Under the pieces are notes generated by a model. That model worked only from the letters and a program-made list of their open reading frames with translations, did not search any database and was not told the origin of the DNA. Positions 11,585 through 24,600 of a stretch of DNA of 64,000 bases are shown piece after piece. Each line of letters opens with the position of its first letter. Positions within the stretch are counted from its first letter, which is position 1. The position numbers were made by a program, and so were the translations under genes. The DNA is from Parapristionchus giblindavisi (lineage: Eukaryota > Nematoda > Chromadorea > Rhabditida > Diplogasteridae). The DNA lies in NCBI GenBank assembly GCA_943737045.1, contig CALSFV010000294.1:409554-473553 (forward strand), in the 5' to 3' direction.

Positions 11585-11865
11585 ATGCCATCTTACAATT
11601 TTCCCGTTTGTAAGTTGTATTGGATAAGAAAGTGGTTAACATTAATCGATTACTTTTAGTATTCATTGTTATCATAGTGATATTGTTCGTCGTAATATTA
11701 TTGGTAGTCAACTTCGTTTGTAGCAACAGAAGAAGAAAGAACAAACAAACTCAACAGGTCATTCATTATTTTATAATAGTTAAATTATTAAACAAATAAA
11801 TTCAGGCCGTCGATGCTGAAAGCGGTACAGTAAACAATCATAAAGATTCAGATGTAAAATTCTGA
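11585..11865 (+). CDS. tiny single-pass membrane protein, family member B
   Basis: Three exons (11585-11609, 11660-11757, 11806-11865) close in phase to 60 aa. Exon 1 is 25 nt and exon 2 is 98 nt, the latter the same length as in the 14.5 kb gene. The product has an 8-residue N-terminus, one long helix (FIVIIVILFVVILLVVNFVC), a basic run (NRRRKNK) and an acidic tail ending DSDVKF. Donors are GTAAGT and GTCATT; acceptors are TTTTAG and TTCAG. No known family was recognised. Topology is probably N-out/C-in by the positive-inside rule. Confidence 0.65.
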
Positions 11866-14507
11866 ATCAATATTGAATATCTGATGGTCCAGTCTTTCCT
11901 TACATCATCAATTATTCAACAATGTACTGAGAGAGATTGTGCAAAATGTCTGTGTATAAATGATTTCTTTTTCGTCTTCATTACAGCTCTTGTATGAATG
12001 TTTGGACTATAGTGATGCACACTCTCCTTTCTTGCCCCCCCCCCCCCCAAAGCCATGCAAAAGAAAAATATTGTTTGACTCTGTACAGTAGTTTATGAAA
12101 ATCAGTTTAAACGATCTCGGTTTATTTTGCATTCAATTCAATTTTATCAAATTAGGCCACAAATGCTCAAATGAGGATGGTCTATATTTATATTAATAAC
12201 AGGTTGCACTCCACCAGTGTCTACGTGGCACAGTGTCCACAGTGTCTAAATAGCTCTGGTCAGGTCATCTCTCCATCGTACGCGAGGTTTTCCCAAAGGG
12301 CGGTTCTTGTTGTACGGCGTCCATACCGTAGTAGGCATACTGTTTCTTTTAAATTTTCTACTTTCCCTTTGATTGATCTAATAAACGTGATTTCTATTTA
12401 TTCGCTTCATGCGTGATCGAAATTCGGTAATAGAGCGTGTCAGCAAAAGAGAAAAATTAAAATATGAAATATTTAAAAAATTCCCTATGAATCTAGTTTA
12501 CTATGGAACCATCAAGAGTCAAACAATATTACTCTTTTACATGGCGATTAGCAAGTACTCCATACTACTAACACATTTTTTTCAGAAATTTATTTGTAGA
12601 GAACTCACCCAGGGGACACGCGGGGACACGTCTGTTGGAAATGAGAGAGTTTGCACCGCTATATCGGACGTGTTGGCTGTATTTAGGATAATGTTCTATT
12701 ATAATGATAGACACAATATCCCTTCTCTGTTAAGAAACTTAGTGATAAGCAGAAAAATGAAAAGATGATATCTCGTGAGTACATATGCAGCTCATTAGTT
12801 TGCTGTCTATCATTAAATCGATGAAGATTGAGAAAAAGAAATAATCACTTTGATTGTTAACTAGACCTATTTCAGGATAATGAGTGTCGGAGAATCAATG
12901 GAGAGAGAAAACTTTCTCACAGTGACAACTTACTTTAATGTACTTTAAAGATGATGACAACAGAAGGTATTTAAAAATATTTTAAAAAAAAGGATCCAAA
13001 ATGACATACCATTAGAAAAATACAAGCAGAAAATGAATTTGAATAATTCAATCAAATGTTGTATTCATTGTATCCAAGACAATTCTTCATTTCTTTTATA
13101 TTTTGAGTAGTCGAAAATTGCTCTTTGTGTCTTCATTTTATTGTTTCACGCGTACTTTCTGTAAGAACCGAACAAGCAAATTTTTACTTTTTTTGGTGTT
13201 TTACGACTCTTTTTCTTGTAAATAAATGATTGGCAAGACTTCTGCAAAATATTGTAAATTTTAATTTCTATCAATTTTTGGCAAGGGAAGTGTGAAAAAT
13301 TAGAAAAACTCGCGCATGCTCGTTTGTTCTACTAGATCACGACTGAAGGAAAGAGAATGGGGAGTTGTTTACTACAAAAGCCCCTCGCTGCTTGTTATTC
13401 ACTATCAGCGAGGGAACGGTGCACTGTATCAGTGGATAGTAGTGAAAAAACCCTTGGATAAAGACTTCCCGATAAGCTAATATTATTGACTATTGCAGAA
13501 AATATTAATAAAAGAAAAGATGTCCACCCATTGCATAGTTCCAACACTTGAGACAAAGAACAAAGATGGTCAAATAAACAGAGGTGGGCGATAACAAGAA
13601 CGATTATGAATATTTGTTATGAGTCATTTATGATAATATTCAAGTTGATTAGTCCACTCATAGGATCATAAACAAAGAAAAAATTCTCTTAGTTTTTAGT
13701 AAATATTTAATTCCATCATAAGTTATGCAGTGTTCAAAACTAGGAAGTTTAATATCAACGTTTGTGGGTCGCAAACAATGTTGTGGATGCATTTTATTGA
13801 TGAAAAGTGACAATTTGAAATATCTTTCGCATTATTTTCATTGATTTTCGGCGTAATGTGCTCAAAAAGGATCATACCATATTTGTTTCAGCAGCGTACG
13901 TCACAAATGACCTAATTTTGTTGTTTTCCATGAAACAACGAGTTTCAACGCTTTTAAAGTGTATAAAACCATCTTTTTCGAGCCAAAATCGAGCATTTTC
14001 GGGCATTTTCCACCTGAACTTCTGAACAGCATTTTCCGCATTTTCTGTCATTTTCCAAGTTCTGAACACATAACTGAATTTTCTGATTGTAAAGTCATTC
14101 TCAGAGATAACTTAGAACAATTACAAAATTGAGGCATAAGATCAAATGCATTGCAATTCTAAATTGGGTATATAGGTTTGTATGACTGAATTGAGCACCT
14201 TGTGATCAAATTGGTTCCACCGTCTACGATAACTTCATTCACATTCTTTATATGGTCTTCTATTTATACGTTATCAACTATAAATAATATGAACCGGAAG
14301 TTACTGATTGACACAATGTTTAACTCGTTCTTACATTCAATACCGGACGTCGAGAGATTCTTTCTATATAATCATTCACTAACGAAGATTATTACTGATA
14401 ACATTATCACATTTTTTTATGAATCGCCTTTGTAATCACAAGATAAACATCGGAGGCGTATAAAATAGTGCGACTGTCGGTACTCGGACTCTTTCATATC
14501 ATTTCCA
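11866..14507. other. gene-poor stretch with short ORFs and a C-run
   Basis: Contains a poly-C run near 12036-12048 and a 9-bp stem hairpin (CCCTCGCTG ... CAGCGAGGG) at 13382-13415. It also has an ORF at 12409-12768 (119 codons) that lacks recognisable homology or splice support. I see no supported gene. Confidence 0.4.
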
Positions 14508-15039
14508 ATGGGCTATAAGAATTTCAGTGTGAAGGATTATCTACGACCAATCTGTGAGTTCTCTACGTCATTCAAGATTATCAATATATGATTTTATTTC
14601 AGTGGCTATCGCTATATTCTTGTGTTTACTTTTTGTCATAATGTTTCTGATGAAGAAACTTTGTATGAAACGTGGAAATTATTTCTGTGATATGGAAAAG
14701 GTATTTAATTCTTTCTCAACTTTTCACATAAGATTGGTCTTGATTTGTCCACGATCAATATGCGAACTAGAGTAGAAGTAAATGTGTATAGAGAAGGTGT
14801 ATAGTGGATGAAATAAAAATAATACAATATTTTCTCTTCCTTTAATGTTTCATTATTCTCAACGAAACTATTTAAAATGAAAGCATTTTGACGTTTAGAC
14901 GCCATTGTTAAACTTAATGACCTCGACATAAAAGTCAATTATCTCGTTTTCTCAGAAACGTCAAAGAAGAATGAATAAATCGGTCAGTCACATCATGGCT
15001 CCACGCTTATCAGTTATAGATGAATGTGAAGAAGTTTGA
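14508..15039 (+). CDS. tiny single-pass membrane protein, family member C
   Basis: Three exons (14508-14553, 14603-14700, 14956-15039) close in phase to 75 aa. Exon 1 ends in phase 1 and exon 2 is exactly 98 nt, as in the gene at 11.6 kb. The helix (AIAIFLCLLFVIMFLM) is followed by KKLCMKRG, then DMEK at the exon 2 boundary, echoing DMES at the same place in the 9.2 kb gene. The C-terminal exon encodes KRQRRMNK and an acidic end (DECEEV). A TATAAAA box lies about 50 bp upstream (about 14458). No known family; function unknown. Confidence 0.65.
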
Positions 15040-15608
15040 CAAAGATCAATCTCAAATAGGTTTGCTCATATTCATTAATTAATCGAGACCATGAAAGAAA
15101 TGATATGATAGATAAATAGCAATAGTTATGATATAGTCAGGTTGATCAATACAATCCCACTCGATCACAAAAAAACTAAATAAAACTAAAGATATCCTTT
15201 TCAGAAATCTTTCTATCTTTATCCACGGAAAGGGACAGCAAATCTTATTTCCTAATACGAGTAAGTTATTCATGATTATGACATGAATAATCATCAAATC
15301 TTTAGGGTTTAAATTGTGTCATGGATCGGCAGAATACAAAAATCGAAGACAAAACAAATACATACGTGTCATTCAATAATCCTCTACAATCGCTTAATTC
15401 TCATGATTTATTTGTCATACAAAAACGCAATAAAAGTCACGTGTTTAAAGATGAAAACTAAATGAAATTCTTAACCTTTGGTTTGTCACATAATGCGTTG
15501 AGTCGCACAGACAAATTCAATGGTAAATGTTATCATTAATATTCATTCGTAAAAATTGATCTATTTTCTGTGAGATTGTAAAATGGACTCCCATATAAAA
15601 TAATTGAT
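15040..15608. other. intergenic, no gene recognised
   Basis: AT-rich DNA without supported ORFs lies between two small membrane-protein genes. A TATAAAATAA box just before 15609 may serve the next gene. Confidence 0.4.
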
Positions 15609-16086
15609 ATGGTTATCTTCTTCCTTCTCCTCTACATACACAATTCACTACAAACAATGACTAAAAGTGAAAGAAAGGAATTGGATGGGGAGGTAATTCA
15701 AGTAAACGTAGTCATAATGTTTGCTTTTATGAAGGAGGTTGAAATGGATGAAAGATACAATTTATTGAGTCCATGGATAGACGAACTTCACTTATTAGAG
15801 CTGTCAGTACTTTTTTTTCATATTTTTTAATCGAATTAACATGCACGATTTTCAGTGTGAAGATGGTTCGACGATTTCTGAACATACAACGGTTATGGAT
15901 GAACTATTCTCACCAATCGAAAAAGTATTCAGTCTATATTCACACTGTTTAAAATGATTATTTCAGGCTCTTACTTATCTCTTTCTCAATAATGATCCAC
16001 GAAACAAAAATAAAAAAATAATGATATTGTCGAAGGGACTCCAGTATACTTGTATAGCTATCAGTACAATTTATATATTAGTATGA
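15609..16086 (+). CDS. small protein with N- and C-terminal hydrophobic segments
   Basis: Three exons (15609-15806, 15856-15924, 15967-16086) close in phase to 128 aa. ATG 15609 opens a signal-like segment (MVIFFLLLYIHNSL). The middle is hydrophilic and acidic. The last 16 residues (QYTCIAISTIYILV) are hydrophobic, so a tail-anchored or GPI-type end is possible. A TATAAAAT box lies about 15 bp upstream. Not recognised. A short intron inside exon 1 (15692-15734) is an alternative. Confidence 0.45.
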
Positions 16087-17485
16087 ATAGATTGTAAAGT
16101 TCATTTAAGATGTATACTATATCATCTACTGTCTTATTCTCATAATCACTCGAGATTTGAATGAATTCACTACTATATTCATATTCCTCTTCATCTCATG
16201 TGACACTGTTTGTGTATCTGGATCTGTATGTTCTATATGATACCCTCTCGGAATGATTCCGCCTCGCCTTTTCAAAGGACACGGCGCTCTTTTCTTTTCC
16301 AAAACGGATGGAAATAATATCCTCACAATATTTTGTCAGATCGATTTCAAAATTTAAAAAAAAATATATTTATTCGGTAGTGTAGCTCGTCTCGGCTTTA
16401 TGTTCTTCTGAAATACGATTTTACTTTAGTTGCTCCAGTCTAAAATATCTCAAGGTCAAAAACTTCAGTCATAATTTCCTTCAAAATTGTCGAATCGGAT
16501 TGTTCTTTTTAAAGGTGGTGTCCCACGAATATTTTCGTGAATAATCTGTGAAGACAGGATGGTAGCAAAAGTCATATAACTCACCATATACTATTTCTTT
16601 TATAATGATTCTGCGTATTGATTGGCATAATCACGATTGAAAGATGTTCAATAGTGCAGGGAATGGAGAAAGGGAGATGGGAAGGGGCCTAATGAGATGG
16701 CAAAGGTTGAGTGCCGGTCGCAAACTGAACATGAACACACTTTTTAATTACATTATATGTACATATGAGGGGGCTCATTCCCATCGTGGTAGGAGCCAAT
16801 CATTCCTTTCGTGTGTAAGTGAATCTTTAAGTGAATCCATCTATCGGGAAAATTGACCAAAAATATAATGTTGAATCGATCTATAGTTAGATATGTTTTA
16901 AAAAGTTCACATTTTTGTATCTCATTCATTATTACAACCAGGCTTTATAGACAAGTCTTAGATGGTTTTATATCTTAAGATGTTAACTTTTAACAAGCAT
17001 CGAAAACTGATTCTAGTCATGCTATTGCCATTTCATATGGCCAGGACAAGTTGGGAGCAACCCCTTGTTAGCAACTTCTTATAAGCAATGAATGCGAACA
17101 ATCTAATTTGAATATGTGAACAGCTCATTAATAAAGCAATAGCTCGGAGTTCGGGGCTTTATCAGATAACTTATATGTCAGAATAGGAAAGTTTCGACCC
17201 ACTATCTTGGTACATATTTAATTGACCTTTAATTTGTTTGCTTAATAAAATTTTTTTATCAATTTTAAATTTTGAAAATCGATAAAAAATCGTAATGACG
17301 TAAATTTTCGAAGTCCTTTTGAAGACTGTTTCTATTACGAAAAGGAGCAGCAAATCATATGCTCCGTGTCCGACGTATCTCGAGTCTCTCCGAGAGGGTC
17401 TTAAAGGGTAGCCAGTTTACACTCTCCACACACTCTATGTCCATTTGAAACGAGAGTGTGGCCATAGTGGAGAGCTTAGTAACTT
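16087..17485. other. no supported gene; holds an arm-like repeat fragment
   Basis: Short ORFs only. Part of it (about 16970-17090) is related to the arm of the palindrome at 18.5 kb and is listed separately. Confidence 0.4.
16970..17090. repeat. solo arm related to the ACAAGG palindromes
   Basis: The segment with TAGTCATGCTATTGCCATTTC, then CATATGGCCAGGACAAG and CCCCTTGTTAG, follows the same order as the right arm of the element at 18455-18917 (TAGTCATGATAGTGCC, CATATGGCCAAGACAAG, CTCCCTTGTCAG). Only one arm is present, so it looks like a decayed or recombined copy. Confidence 0.6.
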
Positions 17486-17648
17486 GTGGTATTCCATATT
17501 TGGCATCCAGTGTCATTAAGACAATTACAGTTTTGCCTGATATCTTGGCTGGGTAACGGAAAGATTCACAAGTTCTTTAGACTTCTCCATTCGGTGAATA
17601 AGGTCTATTACTCCATATTATTTCTATTACTTCAATCAAAAGTTTCAG

Positions 17649-20223
17649 GGCGGAGGAGTTATAAGAGATAAGAAAAAGCTGAAAACATTGAATATCAAAT
17701 TTTCGTTCCTCACTGTGTTCACTCTACTTTATTCTTCAGTCTTTATACTATATATTGGATATATAAAAACTCCCGATGAATTAGATAATCAAGCTGTTCT
17801 TAGGGTACATCATTATCCCATATTCCCTTTTTAAAGTATATAATAACCAGTTATCATTTTCAAAGATGTTCTACTTTATTGAGCTCAGAATAATCCATTT
17901 CTTAGCACAATTGTATGTCTTCGTATCATGGAGTATACAGGTTTTATTTTCAAATTATGTATTATACTTGTATTAGGTTCACAGGAAAGTGGCTATCATT
18001 TTACTTTGTAGTTTCTCAGTTTTCATTTGCTTTGGTTTCCCTTGGCTCCTAGTGATTAGCAAGTCAGCAACACCACATGCCTATTTTTTAAAAGTTTCTG
18101 GTTAGATCACTTTAAAACGCGACATCAGCCCTTTGATACTCATATGGTGTTAAAATTATTATAAATTACTAGAAAAATCAACTCGGAATTGTTCTAAACC
18201 GTTAGTGATGATGGGGTCATGATACGACCTGATATCATATTTGTCGTGGATTGATCATGGATAGAACCCAAAGGATGTCGCTAAACTTTACCCTCCACCT
18301 TGATCACATTGATTGATTCGTTTGAATTTCGCGATCAAATGATATTCCGTAACTAAACCATATGTTCTCTGCAATTACATTCATCGATATTGACATCGAC
18401 ATCTTTACAAATACTTTCCAGTCAACCTAATGTATAATATTAGCATTATTTCGCACAAGGGAGCTCTGTGGTCTTGTCTTGGCCATATGAGAAGGCACTA
18501 TCATGACTAGATTAAGTTCTCGATGGTGATTACGAATCTCTTTTTAGGGCTGCCTAGACGACCTGAGTTTCGAGAAAATCGATATTGAAATTCCGATGGT
18601 CAATTCGAAAATTTTCGGGGGATAGTACACAAACATTTCCTGCTTCGGAGGTTGATAGATGAGTTGGTCAACTCATCTATCAACCTCCGAAGCAACGACC
18701 TGTGTAGTGTAGTGGAGTTCACCAACTCATAGGAAATGTTTGTGTACTATCCCCCGAAAATTTTCGAATTGACGATCGGAATTTCAATATCGATTTTCTC
18801 GAAACTCAGGTCGTCTAGGCAGCCCTAAAAATAGATTCGTAATCACCATCGAGAACTTAATCTAGTCATGATAGTGCCTTCTCATATGGCCAAGACAAGA
18901 CCACAGAGCTCCCTTGTCAGATGAACATCTACTGTTTCTGCATTACTTCAACTGCAATTGAAATCAAATATTTTATTGATGAAACAGTTAAGGTATGAAG
19001 ATGAAGATGTCAAATGTTAATTATGATATAAAACAAGTGTGACATTCAAGGTGTTAGAAAAGAAAAAGATGGATAAAATGAAAAAAAATAGTGAGAGAAT
19101 GGATGAAAATATATTGACAGACAACGATATTTGATTGGAATGGATGAGTAATGTTTTATGATCTAATTATAGTAATATTATGCAAATAAATTATTTATTA
19201 GTAAGATCAATCGTTAAATATTAACGATTAATGTTACAATTGATTCAATCTGATCTTCGCTATAATCAATCAGGTAAAATGTGAAAGTGAGATAGAAGCG
19301 ATATCGATATTGACTGAATCTATCGAAAGGAACGCTAAACTGTCAAGTTGCATTCGATATCTTGACGAAATGTTAAAGGTTCAAAAATATTCAGAGAAAT
19401 AAATTGATAATCAGATTTTAAGCGTTTCACTTTCTTCCAAATCGTAATAATGATGCATTTGATTCTGATTGGAATGTATCTAGTTATATCAAGAAGGTAT
19501 TCTTTTCATTCGATTTTTCTCTTTCTATAATAACTATGTATTCATACATTTCAACAAAATTCTAATTCTGTGGTTCATTTGCTTTTTTTAAATATGTTAT
19601 TTTCGGTTATTTTATATGGCATTTTGTCTCAAAAAATCAATTACGAACATTTCTCTGAACAGTCCGTCTAATATTTGTTCAGTATTTACTTCAATAACTC
19701 TTTGTTCAATAAATATCTTGAGAAACGCTCCACCGATGGAATTCATTCTATTTCTGATAGCTCTATCATATTCTTCATTCTCATTTGTTCTTTTGACGTT
19801 GTTTCCGGCTCGATTGCACGAACAAGTAATCATCTTTTTTTACTTCCTTCGCCTAAAATCGTTCAGGTTATGAAAACACGTTCGCTGTTCTGTGGAAACA
19901 TTCGAAAATGGATGCCTTTCAATCAAAATGTATGAACGAATCTTCAACTTGTAATATTTAATTGATTGTCGCAGGTTTATAATGCAGCTCTAGTCTTTTC
20001 GTCTCATCTAGAACAGAATGATCTCGGAATTTCTCTCTGGGGATTCGCAATTCTATCAAAACCTCTCATTCTTACAGTAATCAATTACAATGAATCATAC
20101 AAATAACTTCATTAATTTCAGTCCCTATCTGTTATGATAACCTCATTTGCTCTTTTTCTTCAATTTACTGATTGTCAACGACAAGACGATATGGTTCCTT
20201 CAGCAAATTTCACTGAATATTGA
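17649..20223 (+). CDS. gustatory-receptor-like 7TM protein (5' end unresolved)
   Basis: Nine exons close in phase: 17649-17804, 17866-17940, 17977-18093, 19274-19378, 19423-19496, 19663-19825, 19867-19929, 19975-20076, 20122-20223. They give 318 residues to a TGA. Several membrane helices are visible (FSFLTVFTLLYSSVFILYIG; VAIILLCSFSVFICFGFPWL; FFQIVIMMHLILIGMYLV; EFILFLIALSYSSFSFVLL). The end (LWGFAILSKPLIL then SVMITSFALFLQFTD) fits the C-terminal signature of insect gustatory-receptor/nematode GUR proteins (glycine-Phe-x-Ile ... TM7 ending LLQF). Those act as chemo- or light-sensing channels in neurons. The first exon or exons are missing; an ORF at 17486-17640 may supply one. The 1.2-kb third intron holds a palindromic insertion. 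Confidence 0.6.
18455..18917. mobile_element. 463-bp palindromic element with ACAAGGG ends
   Basis: Two arms of about 215 bp are inverted copies; the ends read ACAAGGGAGCTCTGTGG and its complement. The centre contains an inner palindrome (GAGTTGGTCAACTC). One arm carries about 40 extra bases (ACGACCTGTGTAGTGTAGTGG region). No TA or other clear target duplication was seen. It sits within an intron of the 7TM gene. Confidence 0.8.
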
Positions 20224-21604
20224 TTTTCATTAAAAGAAATTTTTTTCCCCATTTATTCGTTCAGTGAAGAAATATATAAATTATTAATAGAAAACAACTG
20301 TTTTATTGAGAGAGAAATGAAAGAATTGACTGTTTAATGTGGAAAATGAAATACGAGAAGTAATTTCGAAATATTTGCCTAACGCTAGGAATGATGCCAA
20401 AAAGATGTTACAGTTTTAGGGAATTGTAGTTGTATATATTTTGATTTGCAGCCAGCATATTCAATCAGCAAAAATCAGTATATTCAATTGCATAATTACA
20501 TTCATTTTACCTGCAATTGTTTTTTCCTCCGCACAGAGTTGGAAAACTCAAATTTTTTGACAATCTTCGAAGTTTTTTTATTCCACGGAGTCTAGTGATT
20601 TTGGATTGTATAATTGATTGTTGAAAATGAAATATATATCTTTATTCCTCATTTTGAACTTAAATATACAAAGAGAGAATGAATGAATAATGATACTCGT
20701 ATGAATGAGAGTGAGAGAGTGTGGAGAAATCAGAGAGAATAAAGATAAAATAAGTAATCAATGAATGTCAATATTTGTAGACTTGACAGCTATGTCTGAT
20801 GAAAAGATCAAAGATCAAAGATCAAAGATATGGTTCAATATAACAATTGATTATGGCAATGGATTGAATGATTTTTACATTGTCCATGAGAACACAAAAA
20901 CAATCGGAGGAAAGATTCTTGGGGATTGATAAAGAAGAAACAAATTGAAGTAGTATTATAGTGAGAATCCTCATTGTTACCTGTATAAAGCTGTAACCGG
21001 AAACATATGTAATATAATAGAATAATATCTATGAGTGGTCTAAATATTATGATGAAGGGATTTTAGTGTCTGAAGTAGATGGAGATACACCTCCCCATCG
21101 AAGTAATCGAGCAAATGATGATAATGACTGAAATTATTGATTGATTAGTTCAAATTAAATAACCATGAATCATATTTGGTCTTTGATTGTGTTTGGAATG
21201 TAAGGGTCAGTAGTGATATAGGACAGAGTATTTGAATTTTTTTGCAATTCTTGTCAAGCAAAAAAAATGGCAGAATCATTCTTCGCTTTTTTGCGGTGTT
21301 TTTCACTTTTTTGCGGTGCGCACAAAAGACCGGGAAGAGAAAAAGTCGAGAATAAAGGGAAAATGATTTTGCCATTTTTTTGCTTGACAAGAATTGCCAA
21401 AAATTTCAAATACTCTGTCCTATATGATATAATTTCCTATCTACAATCCATTGATTGAATAACTATAAGAAAGAAACTAACATTTCATTGGAACTTTCAC
21501 AATAAAGTAATCAAGTTTTGATAACAGCCTATGTCTGAGAATGAAATAACAAAAGAAAGTGCATTACAACATCGAATCTTTCTTTGACCTTGACACTTGT
21601 CCCC
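20224..21604. other. intergenic with a palindromic repeat and GATCAAA run
   Basis: No supported gene lies between the 7TM gene and the convergent 3' end of the patched-related gene. It holds four tandem GATCAAA units at 20803-20830 and the palindrome at 21217-21425. Confidence 0.45.
21217..21425. repeat. palindromic MITE-like repeat
   Basis: The left arm starts TATAGGACAGAGTATTTG and the right arm is its complement, ending at about 21424. Arms of about 70 bp surround an imperfect centre with two TTTTTTGCGGTG repeats. The ends are TA-rich, so a TA target is possible but ambiguous. The ORFs at 21145-21458 are readings of this repeat. Confidence 0.7.
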
Positions 21605-24600
21605 CTATTCAAAGAGCTTCAAATAGTAATCGTTTACTTGTGTGTCAGTTGATTTGTAGCATAGGACATAGTTGAGATGAGAAAAAGTACAAAGTAGAAC
21701 AGGAACAACGAGGAGTCCATGGACTAGTCCCAATGATACTACAAGAATCATTGTCTTCACGAATACCTATAAGACATATTATCATTAATACAGTACAGCA
21801 GAATCTCCTAGTGAAAATGGGATCTCGGGGTGTCATGGGGCGTCCATGAGGCCCCTCGATTTTTTACGCCTTGAATATGGAATTTAAGCCGGTCAAATTG
21901 TTTGCTTTGTTTTGCTCCAGATTTGTACGAATTTATCAAGGAAAGTTTAGAATATAAATTGCAATTCATTTACCAAAAGTCGAGATAATACAAACCCATA
22001 TTTTCGTGATAATAAGAAAAAATCGAATGCAGGTAAATGTTTTTAAACGATTTGCCAACTGTTCACACATTTCGGTCTCATAGTGAACAGTGTCATTTAA
22101 TGTGACTCAATATGTCTACTCCCTTCTAATTTGTCGCTATCTTCAACTGGTTTTCGCCCAATTTGTGAATGTTCTAATAGCGATGATCAAGTGAAGGAGT
22201 TCAATTTGTCTGGGAATTGGACGATTTCATGACGCAAATGGTTTTTAACGGCGTGCATGATGTCATTCTGGTTATCTTGGGTACATTTCGATCTGGTTTC
22301 CGAACAAATCGCATGTTTCAATTAATTTCTTAACGCAAACAACTCTGATCGCAAGTGTCCTAGTCGAACCTTGTCTTTTCGTATACTGACTATAAAGCAC
22401 ATCGACTCATCTTTTTTTTTCTATCAATCACGTAAAATATCTTACTTCGCTCATGTACGTAGGTACGAATAGTAGACAACAAACAAAAAGAATAGTAGAG
22501 ATTCCACATTGGAGTAGAGGGAATCCAATGGCGACTAGAGCTCTGAAATGAATTATTAATTATAGATCAAAAGATAAATGATGATGAATACCTAGCAACT
22601 CTTTTGCTTGGACTTGCTTGACTATCTTCAAGTCCTTCTCTGAAGTAATGATAAGTGATATGAGCAGGGAAATCAACAGAGAATCCAATAGACATTATTG
22701 TAGTAGCCATTGATATAGGGTCAAGATCAATTCCCCAATATGATAGAAGACCAAATACTCCTGAAAGTACCAATAAGTATGAAATTATAGGTAGTACAAT
22801 ATTTATTGTACTATTATTTTCAAAATGTGTGATTATGCTTATTGCTAGAACTTTGTTCCCTTTTTTGAGAAAGGAGGATAAATAAAGTGAGAAAAAAATG
22901 TTACCAATGCAAATGGAAGCAATTGAGAGCGAAGCGATGATAACAGTGAATACATTGTACATAAAGAGAAAACAGACTATCATCATACAGAATAATGTAC
23001 AGAATGAAGTAGATATTGTAGCTGGAAGAATTGTATCCACCTTAAAATATATATATATTATTAAAATAGGAATAGTCTAACTCTTCATGAAATTATTTGA
23101 AGGAATAATGGAAACATATTTGGAGCTCTTCAAGATTATCACATTCACTCTTAGGTAAAGAATAACTGTGTCCACAGCAATTTATAATTGCTTTTTTTTT
23201 AAATTTATTTTGAAACAAAAAAGGATAAAACTATTACTTGATCGATAAACATGGAGTTATCATTGAATATATCAACACCAAGTGTAGTAAATCTATCAGC
23301 TGTTTCTCTCCATCTATGAAGCATTGCTTTCTGTCCTTCGAATTCACCCAATTCTTCCCCTTTATATGATACGGTAGCGAAGAATTGATTCAATCTGTAT
23401 TATTGATTGAATTTTTGAATGTAATCAATCAATAATCGATTACTTTTCATTTTCATCAAATCGAACGAAAGCATTCCAATGTTTGAATTCAGGCCATTCA
23501 AGGAATGGTCGCATTATAGTCTTTGAATATATTGAGAGACTTGTTCCATTCGAGGAAACATCTTCATAATCCTAAAAAATCGGTAATATTAGCAATATTA
23601 AAAATTAAAAATCGATTGATTGAATAAAAATGAATGGCTGACATCTTCTTCATTTCCTCCAGCTTGAATGAATGATTCATAATCTCTCAACCAAAAATGA
23701 GAGAATTTAGCTCCGAGACATTCTGGAAATGATTCAAATGCTTCAATTGCTCCCTTTACTCTAATCAATTGATTCGGGTCATCCAAATCTCCTGGCTGCA
23801 AATATCTTTATTTGTTTTTTCTTCTTCTAAATATTATCGATAGGTTGATCAATTTTTGTTCGATCTGTTCACCTTATTGACGAAAATATTGACGGTAGTG
23901 TAGTTGGGATTGATGAAGGTATCACGGAGATAATTCATCTCAATTAAATCAATCAATAAATTGTTCACAATTATCGATTATTCATACCTGAATAAGTTTT
24001 GAATCATGAATGACAAGTTTATCAGGTGAAAGGAGAATCTTGATTGATAGAGCTCCCTTAATGGACATCCACCAATAGAAACAGAGACAGATAAAGATTA
24101 TGATTGATGTGAATCCATTTGATAGCCAATCAGAATATGCTTCGAATAGTCGAGATAACTGAAATTATCAACTACAGTAATCAATCATCGTGTACAGTCA
24201 ACAACAAAATTGTTTAAAAAATGCTCTGTTGAACTCCTAGATGTTCATTTTAACACCCTTCGAAAGCTGTTAATTAGAGTCATCAAAGGGGTACAACACA
24301 TTCTCCCGATAAACTTGCAAATAAAATATAAATATTGGCACTTTTTTTCTGTGTACTCCCATTTACACCAAATGGGTGCATCATGTGCGTGTTAGCCATT
24401 CTGTCATCTTACACTTGTATCTTCTGAATCTTCAGTACACACTGAACTAGCTGGACGGAGATATGATTGACGATGAATGGAGATTACAGTAACATTAGCA
24501 TCCGTCGAATTATCCGTACACTACAACAGAACACACCAACTAGACAAAGATCAAAGATCAAACAGGACTTTAGCTTTTAATTGAAAGATCATACTAAAGT

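Noticed and set aside
12409..12768. 119-codon plus ORF
   Set aside because: No homology, splice context or compositional support; likely chance.
22760..22905. Reading the PTR ORF 22567-23040 as one exon
   Set aside because: The segment between SICIG and VFGLLSYWG is an in-frame intron (GTAACA ... TTTCAG); removing it restores the usual family spacing.
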